Assembly (NCBI RefSeq): GCF_964355755.1 | Contig: NC_092680.1 | Coordinates: forward strand, 7,171,001 to 7,231,000 | Direction of reading: 5' to 3' | Source: Antedon mediterranea | Taxonomy: Eukaryota > Echinodermata > Crinoidea > Comatulida > Antedonidae | Length of the DNA: 60,000 nt | Shown: positions 1-12,100 of the stretch, piece by piece | Layout of the letters: the number at the start of each line of letters is the position of its first letter | Position numbering within the stretch: position 1 is the stretch's first letter | The notes under the pieces: model-generated | The model's input: only the letters and a program-made list of their open reading frames with translations | Told to the model about the DNA's origin: nothing | The model's database searches: none | Program-made: the position numbers and the translations under genes

Positions 1-120
1 CACACTACCAGTAGCTTCTCTCACCATGACTGCGCCTAGTAACCAGACCAGACCGATGTAAACAATTGATGTGATCAGAATGGCTAAAAGAGTTCCTTTT
101 GGAATTGCTTTCTGAGCGTC
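1..120 (-). CDS. Cotransporter exon 9 (partial, cut by window edge)
   Basis: Encodes [20 protein letters not shown] and continues to REATGSV at the window edge, open throughout. It directly extends the ISGDL of exon 8. Acceptor TTTTACAG. Confidence 0.9.
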
Positions 121-3100
121 CTGTAAAACACAATTTTGTAGCACATACCGTTCAGTATTAGTTCTAATGCATAGTAAATGTTCTATTCAATAGTCTATTG
201 CACTTTTCAATCTCCCAACTTCCAATAAAAAATTCCCCCGATTCATCATTTATATACTCTTGTCAAAAATCAATTTGCTAATAATTTGCATTACAATATT
301 ATTTTCAAAATTCTAGATTTGATAATAGATAAAATATCTAAAAGTATAAATATAAAAGAAACTTATTATAGGAGTTTTCTCTAAAATTCAGATTCACTAA
401 TATGGATAGGTAATGGTACAAGGACAACCTTGATGTCACGTTTGCATTTTTGCAATCTATGCGAATGCATTGTGGTATGAGTGTTGCTGAATATAGATTT
501 CAAAACCAAATAATATTTTGGTTATGTTCATTATGAGAAATGCCCTGTATGGCTCAGCAATGGATGCAAACTGGTGTTGTCAACTCCAAGAGTTTTAATA
601 TATTTACCAGCCTGATGATTGTTATTGTATCTGTATTTTGTATAATTGTGTATATAAACAGTTTGTTTTTATATATGTTTTTACACATATGAATGGCTAG
701 TGTTTCCCGAAAGTTCTGCTAATTTTTATGGCTTCAATATTGAATCAGAATAGGCCAGAATATAAAACTAGGTTACAATGACACTCTACAGCTTAACCAC
801 TTATCTTTGATGTTTATTAAGACTACAAAAAAGGCAGTTTTTAATTTGAGATTCTTTATTGAAGGATGTTCCGTTAAGTATTTGTTCACGGCTGTAGTTC
901 ATGCCGTGTTCTCTCACGTGTTTTATAAAGTGTCGCTGACACACAAACCTGGATTTCCTGTAGCATGACTCAATATCTAGCGAACCTCAAGCGTCTGCAA
1001 TAAACTTGAATTTAATCATTTACAACCATGAAGGAATAATACTCAATGCTATAACGTTCACATTCATTAACATACATAATAGTGAATCTTAATTGTATAG
1101 AACACTTCGTTCTTTTCCTATAATAAACAAGAGTTTCTTTTATATTTATACTGTTTTTATCTATAAAGCTCTGTCTACACTATCAAACTTTAAGTGACAA
1201 AAAAATGTGATGTGCGCATATTTTGGCATGATGATGTCATATCACTACCATATTTGGGCATATCACTACTATATTTGGGCACATCACACTTTTTTTTGTC
1301 AAACTAGTTTGATAGTGTAGACGAAGCTTTAGATTATTAGATACCATTTTTATTCATAAATTATCATACCCGTAAATCACCAGAAATATTAGCACCTGCT
1401 AAAATGCCAGTTGCTGCTGGAAAGAAGATGGAGAAGATGGAAAAGAAACTCTCGCCCTCTGTGTAGCCTGGCCCAAAGTTATTCTTGAAAGTGGTAACTG
1501 TTGAATAGTCATAAGAGAAAACACATTAACACAGCAGATTTTAAAAATTGAATTCTTCTTTAAAAAAATAATTCAATTATTTCAAGTCTGGATATAATAT
1601 TCCCAGATGTGTACAATTTAAACTTATATTTAATGATTGTCGGCTAAGAAAATAGAAAGTACATTTATAGAAAATAAATCTGCTTGAATAGCAATGTAAA
1701 TGTGTTCTTAAGCTCTGTCTACACTATCAAAACTAGTTTGACAAAAAAAAGTGTGATGTGCCCAAATATGGTAGTGATATGATGTCATTATGTCCATACA
1801 CTGTATGGGCACGTCACATTTGTCACATAATGTGTAGACAGCAGAGCTTTATACATATCCCAGCCAGCCATTACTAACTAGCTAGTTATATTTACACTTA
1901 ATTTTGTATAGCCCTAATTTTTACAATCATGACAATTCAACTCATATCATAAGTATGAGGCTTGATAAAGTAATCAACTGATGAAAGTTAGGAACACAAT
2001 TTACAACCCTACGTACAAGTTTCCACCTCAATGTTCTTGCTAGGAATGAAGGTTATTGCAAAGTTTATCAATATATTATTAATAAAATATTTCATTATTA
2101 AATCACACTTGAATATTTTGCTAACAACACTGCAGCAAATTAATCAATGTAGAATCCAAGTTTAGGTTTATTTAGAAATTGCATGGACCTTTAACAAGAC
2201 AGAATATTGGTTTCATAATTAAAACATATTTCTTACCATCATATCCAACAAAGCCTTTGGCAAATTCCTCTTGTGTAGGTGCAATTATTGAGCCAATTAT
2301 AAGCACAATAATTGAACAAATAAGAATAACAAGAAGAATCAACTGGGCCTATAGGGAAAATAAACCATTTATTATTTTTGTTAACATTAATAATAGAATT
2401 TTTATTTTAAATCTATTTTTAATAGGCTTACAGTTAGTCACTCTTTATATTTAGTCAAGTGAAACATTAATAAAAAAGTTAATAATAATTTGTCATCATG
2501 TATAAATAATAGAAGAACAGATGAGATTAATAATAAACTTTGTATAATATTTTACATTTTTATATCGTTTGCACAGATTTTTTTAAATATTATTAATCCT
2601 TAATAGTAATTTCCACTGAAAAGGGGTGTTCTAAAGAATCACTGTACTGTAGCATTATCTACTGAGCGCAGAAATTACACTTTTCTCCCCTAGTTCGATT
2701 GACAGAAAAGTGTCCCTTTTATACACTGCTGTAGAATGCACAATTCTTACTTCTTGTACAAATCTCAGTCACTCTAATCTAAGAATAGCCTTAATTAAAT
2801 CAGAAAGGTGATGGTTAATATATTATGTACTTACCCTTGCTTCCCATGCCATGCCAATCATTGTTATACCAAGACATACAATTAGCGTAATTACTCCAAT
2901 TATACGCACATCATTAATTTCATCAACCATGATTAAATTGTGATCCTAAAAAGAGTGATAAATTCTGTGACAACAGGTTCTAAATATGTATTTCAAATTT
3001 GTATAAAAGTTTAATAATATCTACAGTATTGTAATAAACAATTCTCTAAAGTTCCATCTACTCTACCAAATGTTATGTGACAAAAAAATATGATGTGGCC

Positions 3101-6100
3101 ATATATGGACATGATGTCATATCACTGCCTAATGTGGGCATACCACTACCTAATTTAGGCATATCACTACCTACAGTAGTTTGGGCATATTACTACCATA
3201 TTTGAGTACATCACAATTTTTTTTTGTCAAACTAGTTTGACAGTGTAGACAGAGCGTAATAAAGAGCAGAATTCGCTCTCTCCAATATATGTTATACGGC
3301 CACAATATTTATTTCCACAGCTTAAAGTGTAGGTTTATTGCATACAGTATCATCACCAATTGTCATATAACTTTCATAACGCATTCCGGCAGCATATTTC
3401 AAGAAAGTAATACACTGGCAGAATATTCTGGTATTTCTAATTGTACAGTATTGAAGGTAACTTCAGTGATACAGCATCTCATGTGTTACAATGAGACCTG
3501 TACCATACTCTAGACCCTAACTAAAGCTACAATCTAACTGATGATACATGTACATGTGAATTTGATACAGGACAAATATTATGGGGATAAAGCACTAAAA
3601 ATTGGATGAATATATATATATATACATGGTCAAAGCTTTGCCTACACTATCAAACTTTATGGGACAAAAAAATGTGATGTGCTAAAATATGGACACAATG
3701 ACATCATACCACTACCATATTTGGGCATATCACTACCATATTTGGGCATATCACTACCATATTTGGGCATATCACTACCATATTTGGGCATATCACACTT
3801 TTTTTGCCAAACTAGTTTGATACTGTAGCTTTAAAATAAAACACAAATTATTGTAAAATGAAGTTTTAAATAGAAGAAAGGAATAAAAAAGCAATGACCC
3901 AGAACTTAGCATCAACAACAGGAAATTGGATTTAGAACAATAACTGTGTAAAACTATATAGTGATATTTTAATTTAATTAATACAGTAAATGTCTAAAGC
4001 TCGGTCTACACTATCAAACTTTATGCGACAATGATGTCATATCACTACCATATTATGGTATATCCCTACCATTTTTTTGTCACATCAAATTTGATAGTGT
4101 GTACTGTATGAGGTTAAGAATCAAAACTGAAGTCATCTAAAATTATGTATAAGACTTATTATTTAAAAAATATTAATTAAAAGTTTGGATGAGTTGTTGG
4201 TTTACTAACGTGGCAAGTACAAACTTGAACCTTAGTGGGAACAGAGCTTTAGAATCAACCACTTTCTGTTTTCATATTCATCATAGGCAGAAATTTCTTT
4301 ACTGTTTGAGCTCTCACTCAGTGCTCAATCCATTTGTTTGTGTCAACATTAATATTTTGCAAACACTTGGTTCCCACTAGAGACGCAACACAAGGATGTA
4401 ATGCAACGTAAGTGATTTGACCAATCACAAGCGATGGATTATTCGAACAGTTGATTGGCATTGGTCAACTCGCTTGCTTTGCGTCTACGTCCTAGTGGGA
4501 ACTAAAGCTTAACATTTCTTACATGAAGTAAATCCCTGGTAGTTTCTGAAAATCCCACGACGTACATGGAAACAGCAACAGCATTGGCTAAGGAGAATAT
4601 CAATCCAATTGAACCACCAAATTCGGGACCAAGACTACGAGATATCATATAATAAGCACCACCTACATTAAAACAACAATATATTGTAAAAGAATAACAC
4701 AATAGTCATAAACAAAGTATCAACAAATAATTTGCGGTTCTAATAACAATATCTAACTACATTAAGTGCATACAGTCGCCAACACATGTAATCTTATCTC
4801 ATAGATAGTTATTAAACAAATATAATAATCATTAGGTATATAGAACATTCTTATCATTATTACCGAGATATTCCACATCATCCACAGAACACATAAATTT
4901 GCAATCAAATATCGATATACATGTAACATGTTAGAGTGGTTTGTCATTACAGTAAAGGTACTATTGATCTGCAAGTTTCGTCTTCAAATTTCTTTGTCCT
5001 GTTGTTACCTCTGCCTAGGAGGTACTTTTCAACCCTGTATATGTTTATGTTTATTTTTGTGGGTACTATTAGTTGGTGTGTTTGTGCTTTTCCTTGATAT
5101 TATCTCACATTGAACTTCTCTATAAATGTATTATCACTGGAATCAGCTGGTAACGTACAGTAGTGAGATACAGATGCATAGACTTACACAGACAGACATA
5201 GAGACACATATTAAAACTAAACTACTTTTGTTATCAATAACTTTGCAATGATGATTACTGGGGTTAATAAAACTTATACCTGTCATGTGCCACTTTAATT
5301 CAGTTCAGTAGTTAAAGGAGTTTAGTGGGGTTCACATGGAACTATGTCTAGAAGAAGTGGATTTAACAATTTTCTACTAACTGGACTAACCTTGACAAAT
5401 CCCGTTCTTTGGTACAATTATGTCTAGTTAATTCAATTTCATAAAAACCTGGTATTGAAGATTTTAAATACTATTTCATGTATAAAATCATCTCTTTTTT
5501 TTATTTATCCTGTATGTTGTTTACTTTTAACTTGTGATTACCAATTAGTCATTTGTTAAATTTTGTATACTTTTTTTATATACTTTCAGTATAGTAAATA
5601 TTGTAGGCCTACTACCATCTTCTCTTATATCTATTAGACCTCTGTTCCTCATCAGACATAGTTCATTTAATTTTTTAGGACATTTTACGGTAGTACACAA
5701 TGAAGAATAACCATATTCTTTGCAATTTAAATGTAAAATATGAACATTCTTCATTTGAGTTAAAAAATTCTTTAATTTCATTGGTGCAAATGAGACTGAA
5801 GGGGACCTGCTGGGTTGTTAATTGGATTACCCTCATAAAATAACTGGCTATCCTTGGATTTAGTTCTAAATCCAAGCAGCAATAATTGTCCAGAAAAAAA
5901 CCATCATCCGGACATAATTGAGCGTTCACATCCAAATTATGGCGAGATCATATAGATAATCTAGTTAAATTAACTAGCCATAGTTCGATGTGAACGCCAC
6001 TTTTGTATAAATTAAGATAATCAGTCACTTGTAAACATTCTGTTTATATATTGATATATGATTATGAAGTGTATTGATTACGACATACATCAGTTGTGAA

Positions 6101-9100
6101 AGTTAATAAAAATATCAGCAGAAGATCAAACAGTGTCCTGATATAGAGTAGATTATGCATAGACTAATCTATGCCACAAATGGCTTGGTAATGCATGATT
6201 CTAAAATCTGCTTACTAAACCGAACGATGAATAGAAATGTCAGTTTACAGTGTCATACATACATTACATCAGTTTCTTCATTAGTGAGTATGATTGTAAG
6301 CATAATTTCAGAAAGTATGAAGATTGCATAACAATAGGCTAAAACTAATTCCTTATAATGATCAACAACAAATGTAATTAAATTTTTTTTAACAATCTTT
6401 TCACATATTTTCATAATCAAATGTTACAAGGGTCATTTCCGCAATCAATTGGCCGTGATGGAAATCATTCCTAGATGCTTTGAGTTGGATTCTTTTTTTA
6501 GAGGGCTATTGTACCACTGGATCTGTCACTGGTTATGTGGTAAAATGGTGGATAGGTTAATCCAGAAAAAGATCACAAAATCAAAATAGAACTGACCAAA
6601 ATTTACCAAACCAAAAGGATTACATTTTTATTAGAAATAAGATAAACAAAATTAACATTTTTCTCAAACATTTAAAATCATTATTTTAAGTTTAAGATGA
6701 ATTACCTCCTTTGACTTGTCCATTTGTACAAATGGCGGACATCGACAATGTTGTTAATACAGTCACTACTGTTGACATTAGAATAATTATTGTAGCACAA
6801 CCTTTAAACAAAAACAAATGTATAAATCAATTGAATTCAAACATGCAAAAAAACACAAATCGTATATTAATAATCTATGTGTTGGACTTCATGGAAAACA
6901 TGAACAAAACTGATATAAATTATTAATAAATGACTTAAATAATACATTTTTTTCCATTTTACCGACTGTTTCATAAAGGTGATCACTCTTCGGTCATCAG
7001 GTGCTGGACGTTGAGTGAAAAATATATATAATAGATACTATGAATTTTTAAAATTGAAAATACCATAATTTACTGTACATTTATGGGAATGTAATTCTTA
7101 CACTCAGTACACAACATTTACTATCTGTAAAATCATTATAAACATAATTAAATCGTAAAAGTCTATAAAACCTGGGTATAAAACTTATATAAATTTAACA
7201 ATGTTTATGAAACACAACCACATTCCACACAGATTGATTGGATATGACAAATGAAACGGACTTAATATTGCATTGAGCATTGTATTCAATATTTTAACAA
7301 CCTCCTTTGGTTTAATTAAAATTCTGGCCTTGAAATATGGTATAGTCATATACAAATATTGTTATTTTAGACAGTACAGTACTTACTGTAAGTACAATAT
7401 ATGCAGGACTTTCACTGTACAACTACTTTAACTCACTTGAATAAACAGCCTACCTTCTCACTTAAGCAGTTTATAATGTACGTGCCACGAAAGTATACTT
7501 AATCAAAATTAATTCATTTTACCAAATGACATTGCGAACATTCACCCATTCACATTACAGTAGCTGTTTATTTTATATTCTTCTACATAAATATAGTAAG
7601 TAAAACATCTATTGAAAATGTTACAATTAGGTATTATTATTTGTTTATGTTAATTTTAAAGAATATATTTTTAATGATACAGGTACTGTACAGTTTTATT
7701 TTCTATTTTAAAATAGTATTTTCTATTTTTCAATATTAAACTCCATTTTGTCAATAAGACTTAAAGCACCCTTGATTCTTAGAAGTGACTTAAATAATCA
7801 AGCTGAAGGACTTTTAAAAACTGACTGTTGACAAGATTCTTGACTATGATCCAACATAGAGCAAAATCTTAAACTTGGTTCACACAACACAATGACAATG
7901 GCGTACGAGCAATGAAAGTGACAGTTGAGATGACATCGTGTTAATTACTTGTGTTTCACTTACATGCACATTAAGTGGTAATTTGAACCAAGCTCAATGG
8001 TTCAGAGTGGTGTAATGCAGAGGTCTGAGGCCCCTGGTGTAGGGACTCTAAGCAGTTCTCCAAAGCAAACATATTCTACTACTGTACCTTTTTGCCCTCC
8101 AGGCCCTGCTCAGGAGCCTCCTTAAGCTCCATGGCCCCTGGGTTTAGCCAGTGAGCGCTCATAGTCGTTTACCATATATTGTACTGTACAGATTTCATTA
8201 TATAGCGCTTTATGTATCCCTTTATAAGAAGTATTTATTGCTTATATATTAAGTGATTATTCAGGCCACTAATAACACATTAATTTTCAAGTAACATACA
8301 GCATATTTTGACTGAATTATTCAATTATACAAAAATAAAGCATTTATAAATACCTCCACGATTTAATTGACTCACTGATTATATAACTTACTAATTAATG
8401 TAACGACTGCTAATCGAAGGAGAGGAGAACAATTCTTAAAATATTTTTTTTCATTATTAAAAGATACTATCAATTTAATTGTCCCCTTAAATAATAAGTT
8501 TAAACAAATATTGATTATAACGTCTTGTTGTTATGGATAGTTCTCACTTTCATTTTTAAAAAATTGGATGAAAAACAAGAAAATTAATTATCTGATAAAA
8601 CCATATTAGTAATTAGTCAACTGGAAGACCATTGTCCAGTTATTTTCCATTTTATATAATAAGTGGCATTAAATTAAAACCTGGGGACAATACATCTTAA
8701 ATTAAATTAATTTGATATAATCAGTTGACTTAACTCACCAACTCCTGCCTGTCCTGTTATCCAGGTTAGACGTAAAAACAACATCACACCCCAAATGTTT
8801 AAAAGACATCGCACCTGTAAAGAAAAATATGCAAATAGAATAATAAATAAATTTCTAATTCATTTAGTAAATTCAAAATCAAAATTATAAAAGATGGTTA
8901 CAAAGGAAATAAAACAATCAAAATATTTAAACACATTAGTTTTGACTTTTTTGGGAAAAAATATGTTTATTCACCATAGAAACTTTTAAACAATCAATTG
9001 CAATCTAATGTCATAATTATCAGTTACTCACATACCTTGAATAAATTATCTTTATTTTTTTTACTTTTCAAAAATTCAATTTTTCAAAAAGAAAATTAGA

Positions 9101-12100
9101 AAGTAAACCTTCATAATGGAATTTACTGCTCTTGCTTTTCATGATAGAATTTACACAAAAATATCATCAAGTCCATGTAATTTAATTACCTGCTATTTCT
9201 AAAACAGTTCTATGAGATATTGCAGTATTCTACTTTGACCTTTCTGGGCTTTTACTGTACTATACATACTGAACATACATACTGAATGTTCCACTCATAA
9301 CAACTTTGTTAAATAGTGATAACATATATATACATAATTGTCTACTTTTGGTTTCAATTCTCAAGCGAGGTAAAGGTTTCCATGGTTGTCCAATGGTTGT
9401 GATGTGTTGAATCAAAGGGGTATGAGTCAGAGGCAGAAAAGCAAGACACAGAAATGCACCCCTTTATTTTCGTGAGGTGTTTTCCTGAATGATCGTACGA
9501 TCAAAACGGTACTGGGTATGATCAACTAGCGTTCCTGTTCCCAACTAATAATCTATTCATAGAAGTACTGATGAAGAAGTCAATCTGTGGAGACTATAGA
9601 ATGGTCCAGAGACCTGATTTTTTTTCAATATTTTAATAATAGAAAGTTTTAAATACATTGTTAGGATAGAAAGGCACGATGTACTGTGTGCGTTTATTAC
9701 AAATTTCTAACATGTTATTTAAAATGGACCTGAAATGGATTTTCGATTTTTTTCATTTTAGAATGATGTTTTGGGGGCTATTAGGTGTTGCTAGAATGTA
9801 TATTGTTACAAAATATAAATTGGCCCTTTTGGGGAAAGCCTCATTTGAAAATCAAAAAAATTCGCGGGTGACGTCACTTTGCGAATATATTCCTATCCCT
9901 CCAATGGAAAATTTGCAGTTTTTTGGCTATAACTCTTGAAATCTATGGAGTATTTTCTAAAAAATGCTTGTGCATTTGCAGAAACGTATTTAGAATTTTT
10001 TTAGATAAAATTATTACCGTATAAACGGTTATTCATCGAGTAAATGACGATTTAAAATCTTAAAATCAACGTTTTTTTTCTGGCAATACCGAAGTTGGCC
10101 TGGCAACGTTGTCCGGGATACAGCTCCGTGCGCAATGATGCGTATTCATATTTTCCGTTCGTGTATTTTGTATATCGTTCGTAATTTATACTGCTAAAAT
10201 GTGTTAGTTTCTTTAGTTTTTAGTTTAGCAGAATTAAATTAGTAATATGAGATGATAATTTATTTGTCACGAATCAGGCAGTTCGAAAACGAATTTTATT
10301 CATATTTTACTTTGGCTTGACAATGAGCGAAGCAAGTTGTTGATATCGCTTTGGTCCTTGGATGCACATGAAACGGAGCCTCGCCGCATGATGTGGGTGG
10401 TGGATCGACTCCGCGCGCTGGATTGGGGGCCTAGGCCTAGTAAAGGTTTGGGAGGTAGGCCTTCTAAATTCGGGTTTTAGAACAAACGAAGTACATTTTA
10501 GTGACCTATATTTCAACAACATTATATATTGAATAAATTAGTATCAACGCTTCGTGTATCTTTCCAGGCCGTCGATCATTCACTGACTATCGGGCGGCAT
10601 ACACGCTCTCGATATCATCGTGTGTATATGTGACGTCGTGAATATAGAGGCTTCCGACGGCCGTTAAAATAGAATATTGCAATGGCGTGAGTAATTTTCG
10701 CTAATTTACCATGGTATCTTAAAATTTCGTTTTTACTCAAAATACTATACATTTTGTTTTTATTTGTATGGGTTTGTGTTAATTTGATACATTTAAATAA
10801 CATGTGTGAATTTCTTGAAAATCGAAATTCCATTTCAGGTCCATTTTAAATAACTTTGTACATAAATTGCGATGAAAAAACAGTTATTTGATAATTAGAA
10901 ACATTCATTTAAAATATAATAATAAATAATATTTGTTAGTGTTAACTTTTAATAAGAGTAAAGATAATAAGGAAGATAATCAAAGAGATTGTGGAGCGGC
11001 TGTTCCAGAAAATACAACACCAAGCATTGAAAAGCTAAAGTACTAAAAAGGCGATCTTGTCAAAGGTCAAGCTCCTTCAGTCTGCCAGTTTCGATATTCA
11101 ATATTGAACTTTTAACTTAACTAAACCTTAACTGAAAAAAAACAAGGAACCACAAGACATGGAGAGCATTAGCATCCACCAATTAGTTTTGATTTTTACA
11201 GAAAACCTGTCATTACTGTAAGTTTTTTTTTAATGTCTTTTATGAATGTTTTTAATCTATTGCTAAAAAAAACAAGACCATGTAAAACAGGTGCAATATC
11301 TATACCTGATATATTTTTATCCTGTCTAAATATGTTTTAAATAAAATACTAAATTAATTGGGCTACTATGACTCACCAAAACACCTTTGATCCATCCAAA
11401 TTTGTTGCCAGCTCCTTGCACAACTTTGCCAATCTCTTGATCCTCTTCTGGTGAAGAATTCTCAAGATCCTTTAAAAAAAAATGAAGCAAAAAGTTACTC
11501 AGAATCAGATCAAAATAAGAAGAAATTATAAGGGGTTAAAATAATAAAATAAATGTCAGTATGGTATAAATCAACTGAAAAACATTAAGGTAGAATAAAC
11601 AACACATATGACCTTTTGGATTCTAGTGTGGAGAAGGCAATAACTTGACTACTATGTTATTCAATTTCAGCATTTACTACAATTTAGTTTAATAACACAC
11701 TGCTATCCTTAATTAATTCTGTAACACTGTTTAGTATTAGTTCTATTGCATGTTAAACGTTCTATTTAACGTTTCTATTAAATGGTTCTATTGCATATTT
11801 GGCTTTTTGTGAATATTTACTCCACTACCAAAAACTGATCACTGACTTTTTTAATGGCCTCTAAATCAGTTCTCTGTCTATACGATCATGTGACAAAAAA
11901 GTAATGTGCTCCTAATATGGACATGATGATGTCATATCGCCACCATATTTGGGCACATCACACTTTTTTTGTCAAACTAGTTTGATAGTCTACACTATTG
12001 AATAAGTTTACTTTAATTAAGCTTATAGTGTGTTCAAACAAATAACACATGTTTTGAATTTGTTGAATGGGAAGAATATTGCATTTGTTGAAAGGCATAT

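Noticed and set aside
8000-8160. GC-richer segment with repeated GGCCCCTGG-like words
   Set aside because: Looked like a possible SINE or exon, but has no pol III boxes, second copy, frame or splice sites that fit.
9380-9640. Mixed-composition segment with the TGATCGTACGATCA palindrome, considered as a small RNA gene
   Set aside because: No recognisable snRNA or snoRNA boxes and no terminator; not supported.
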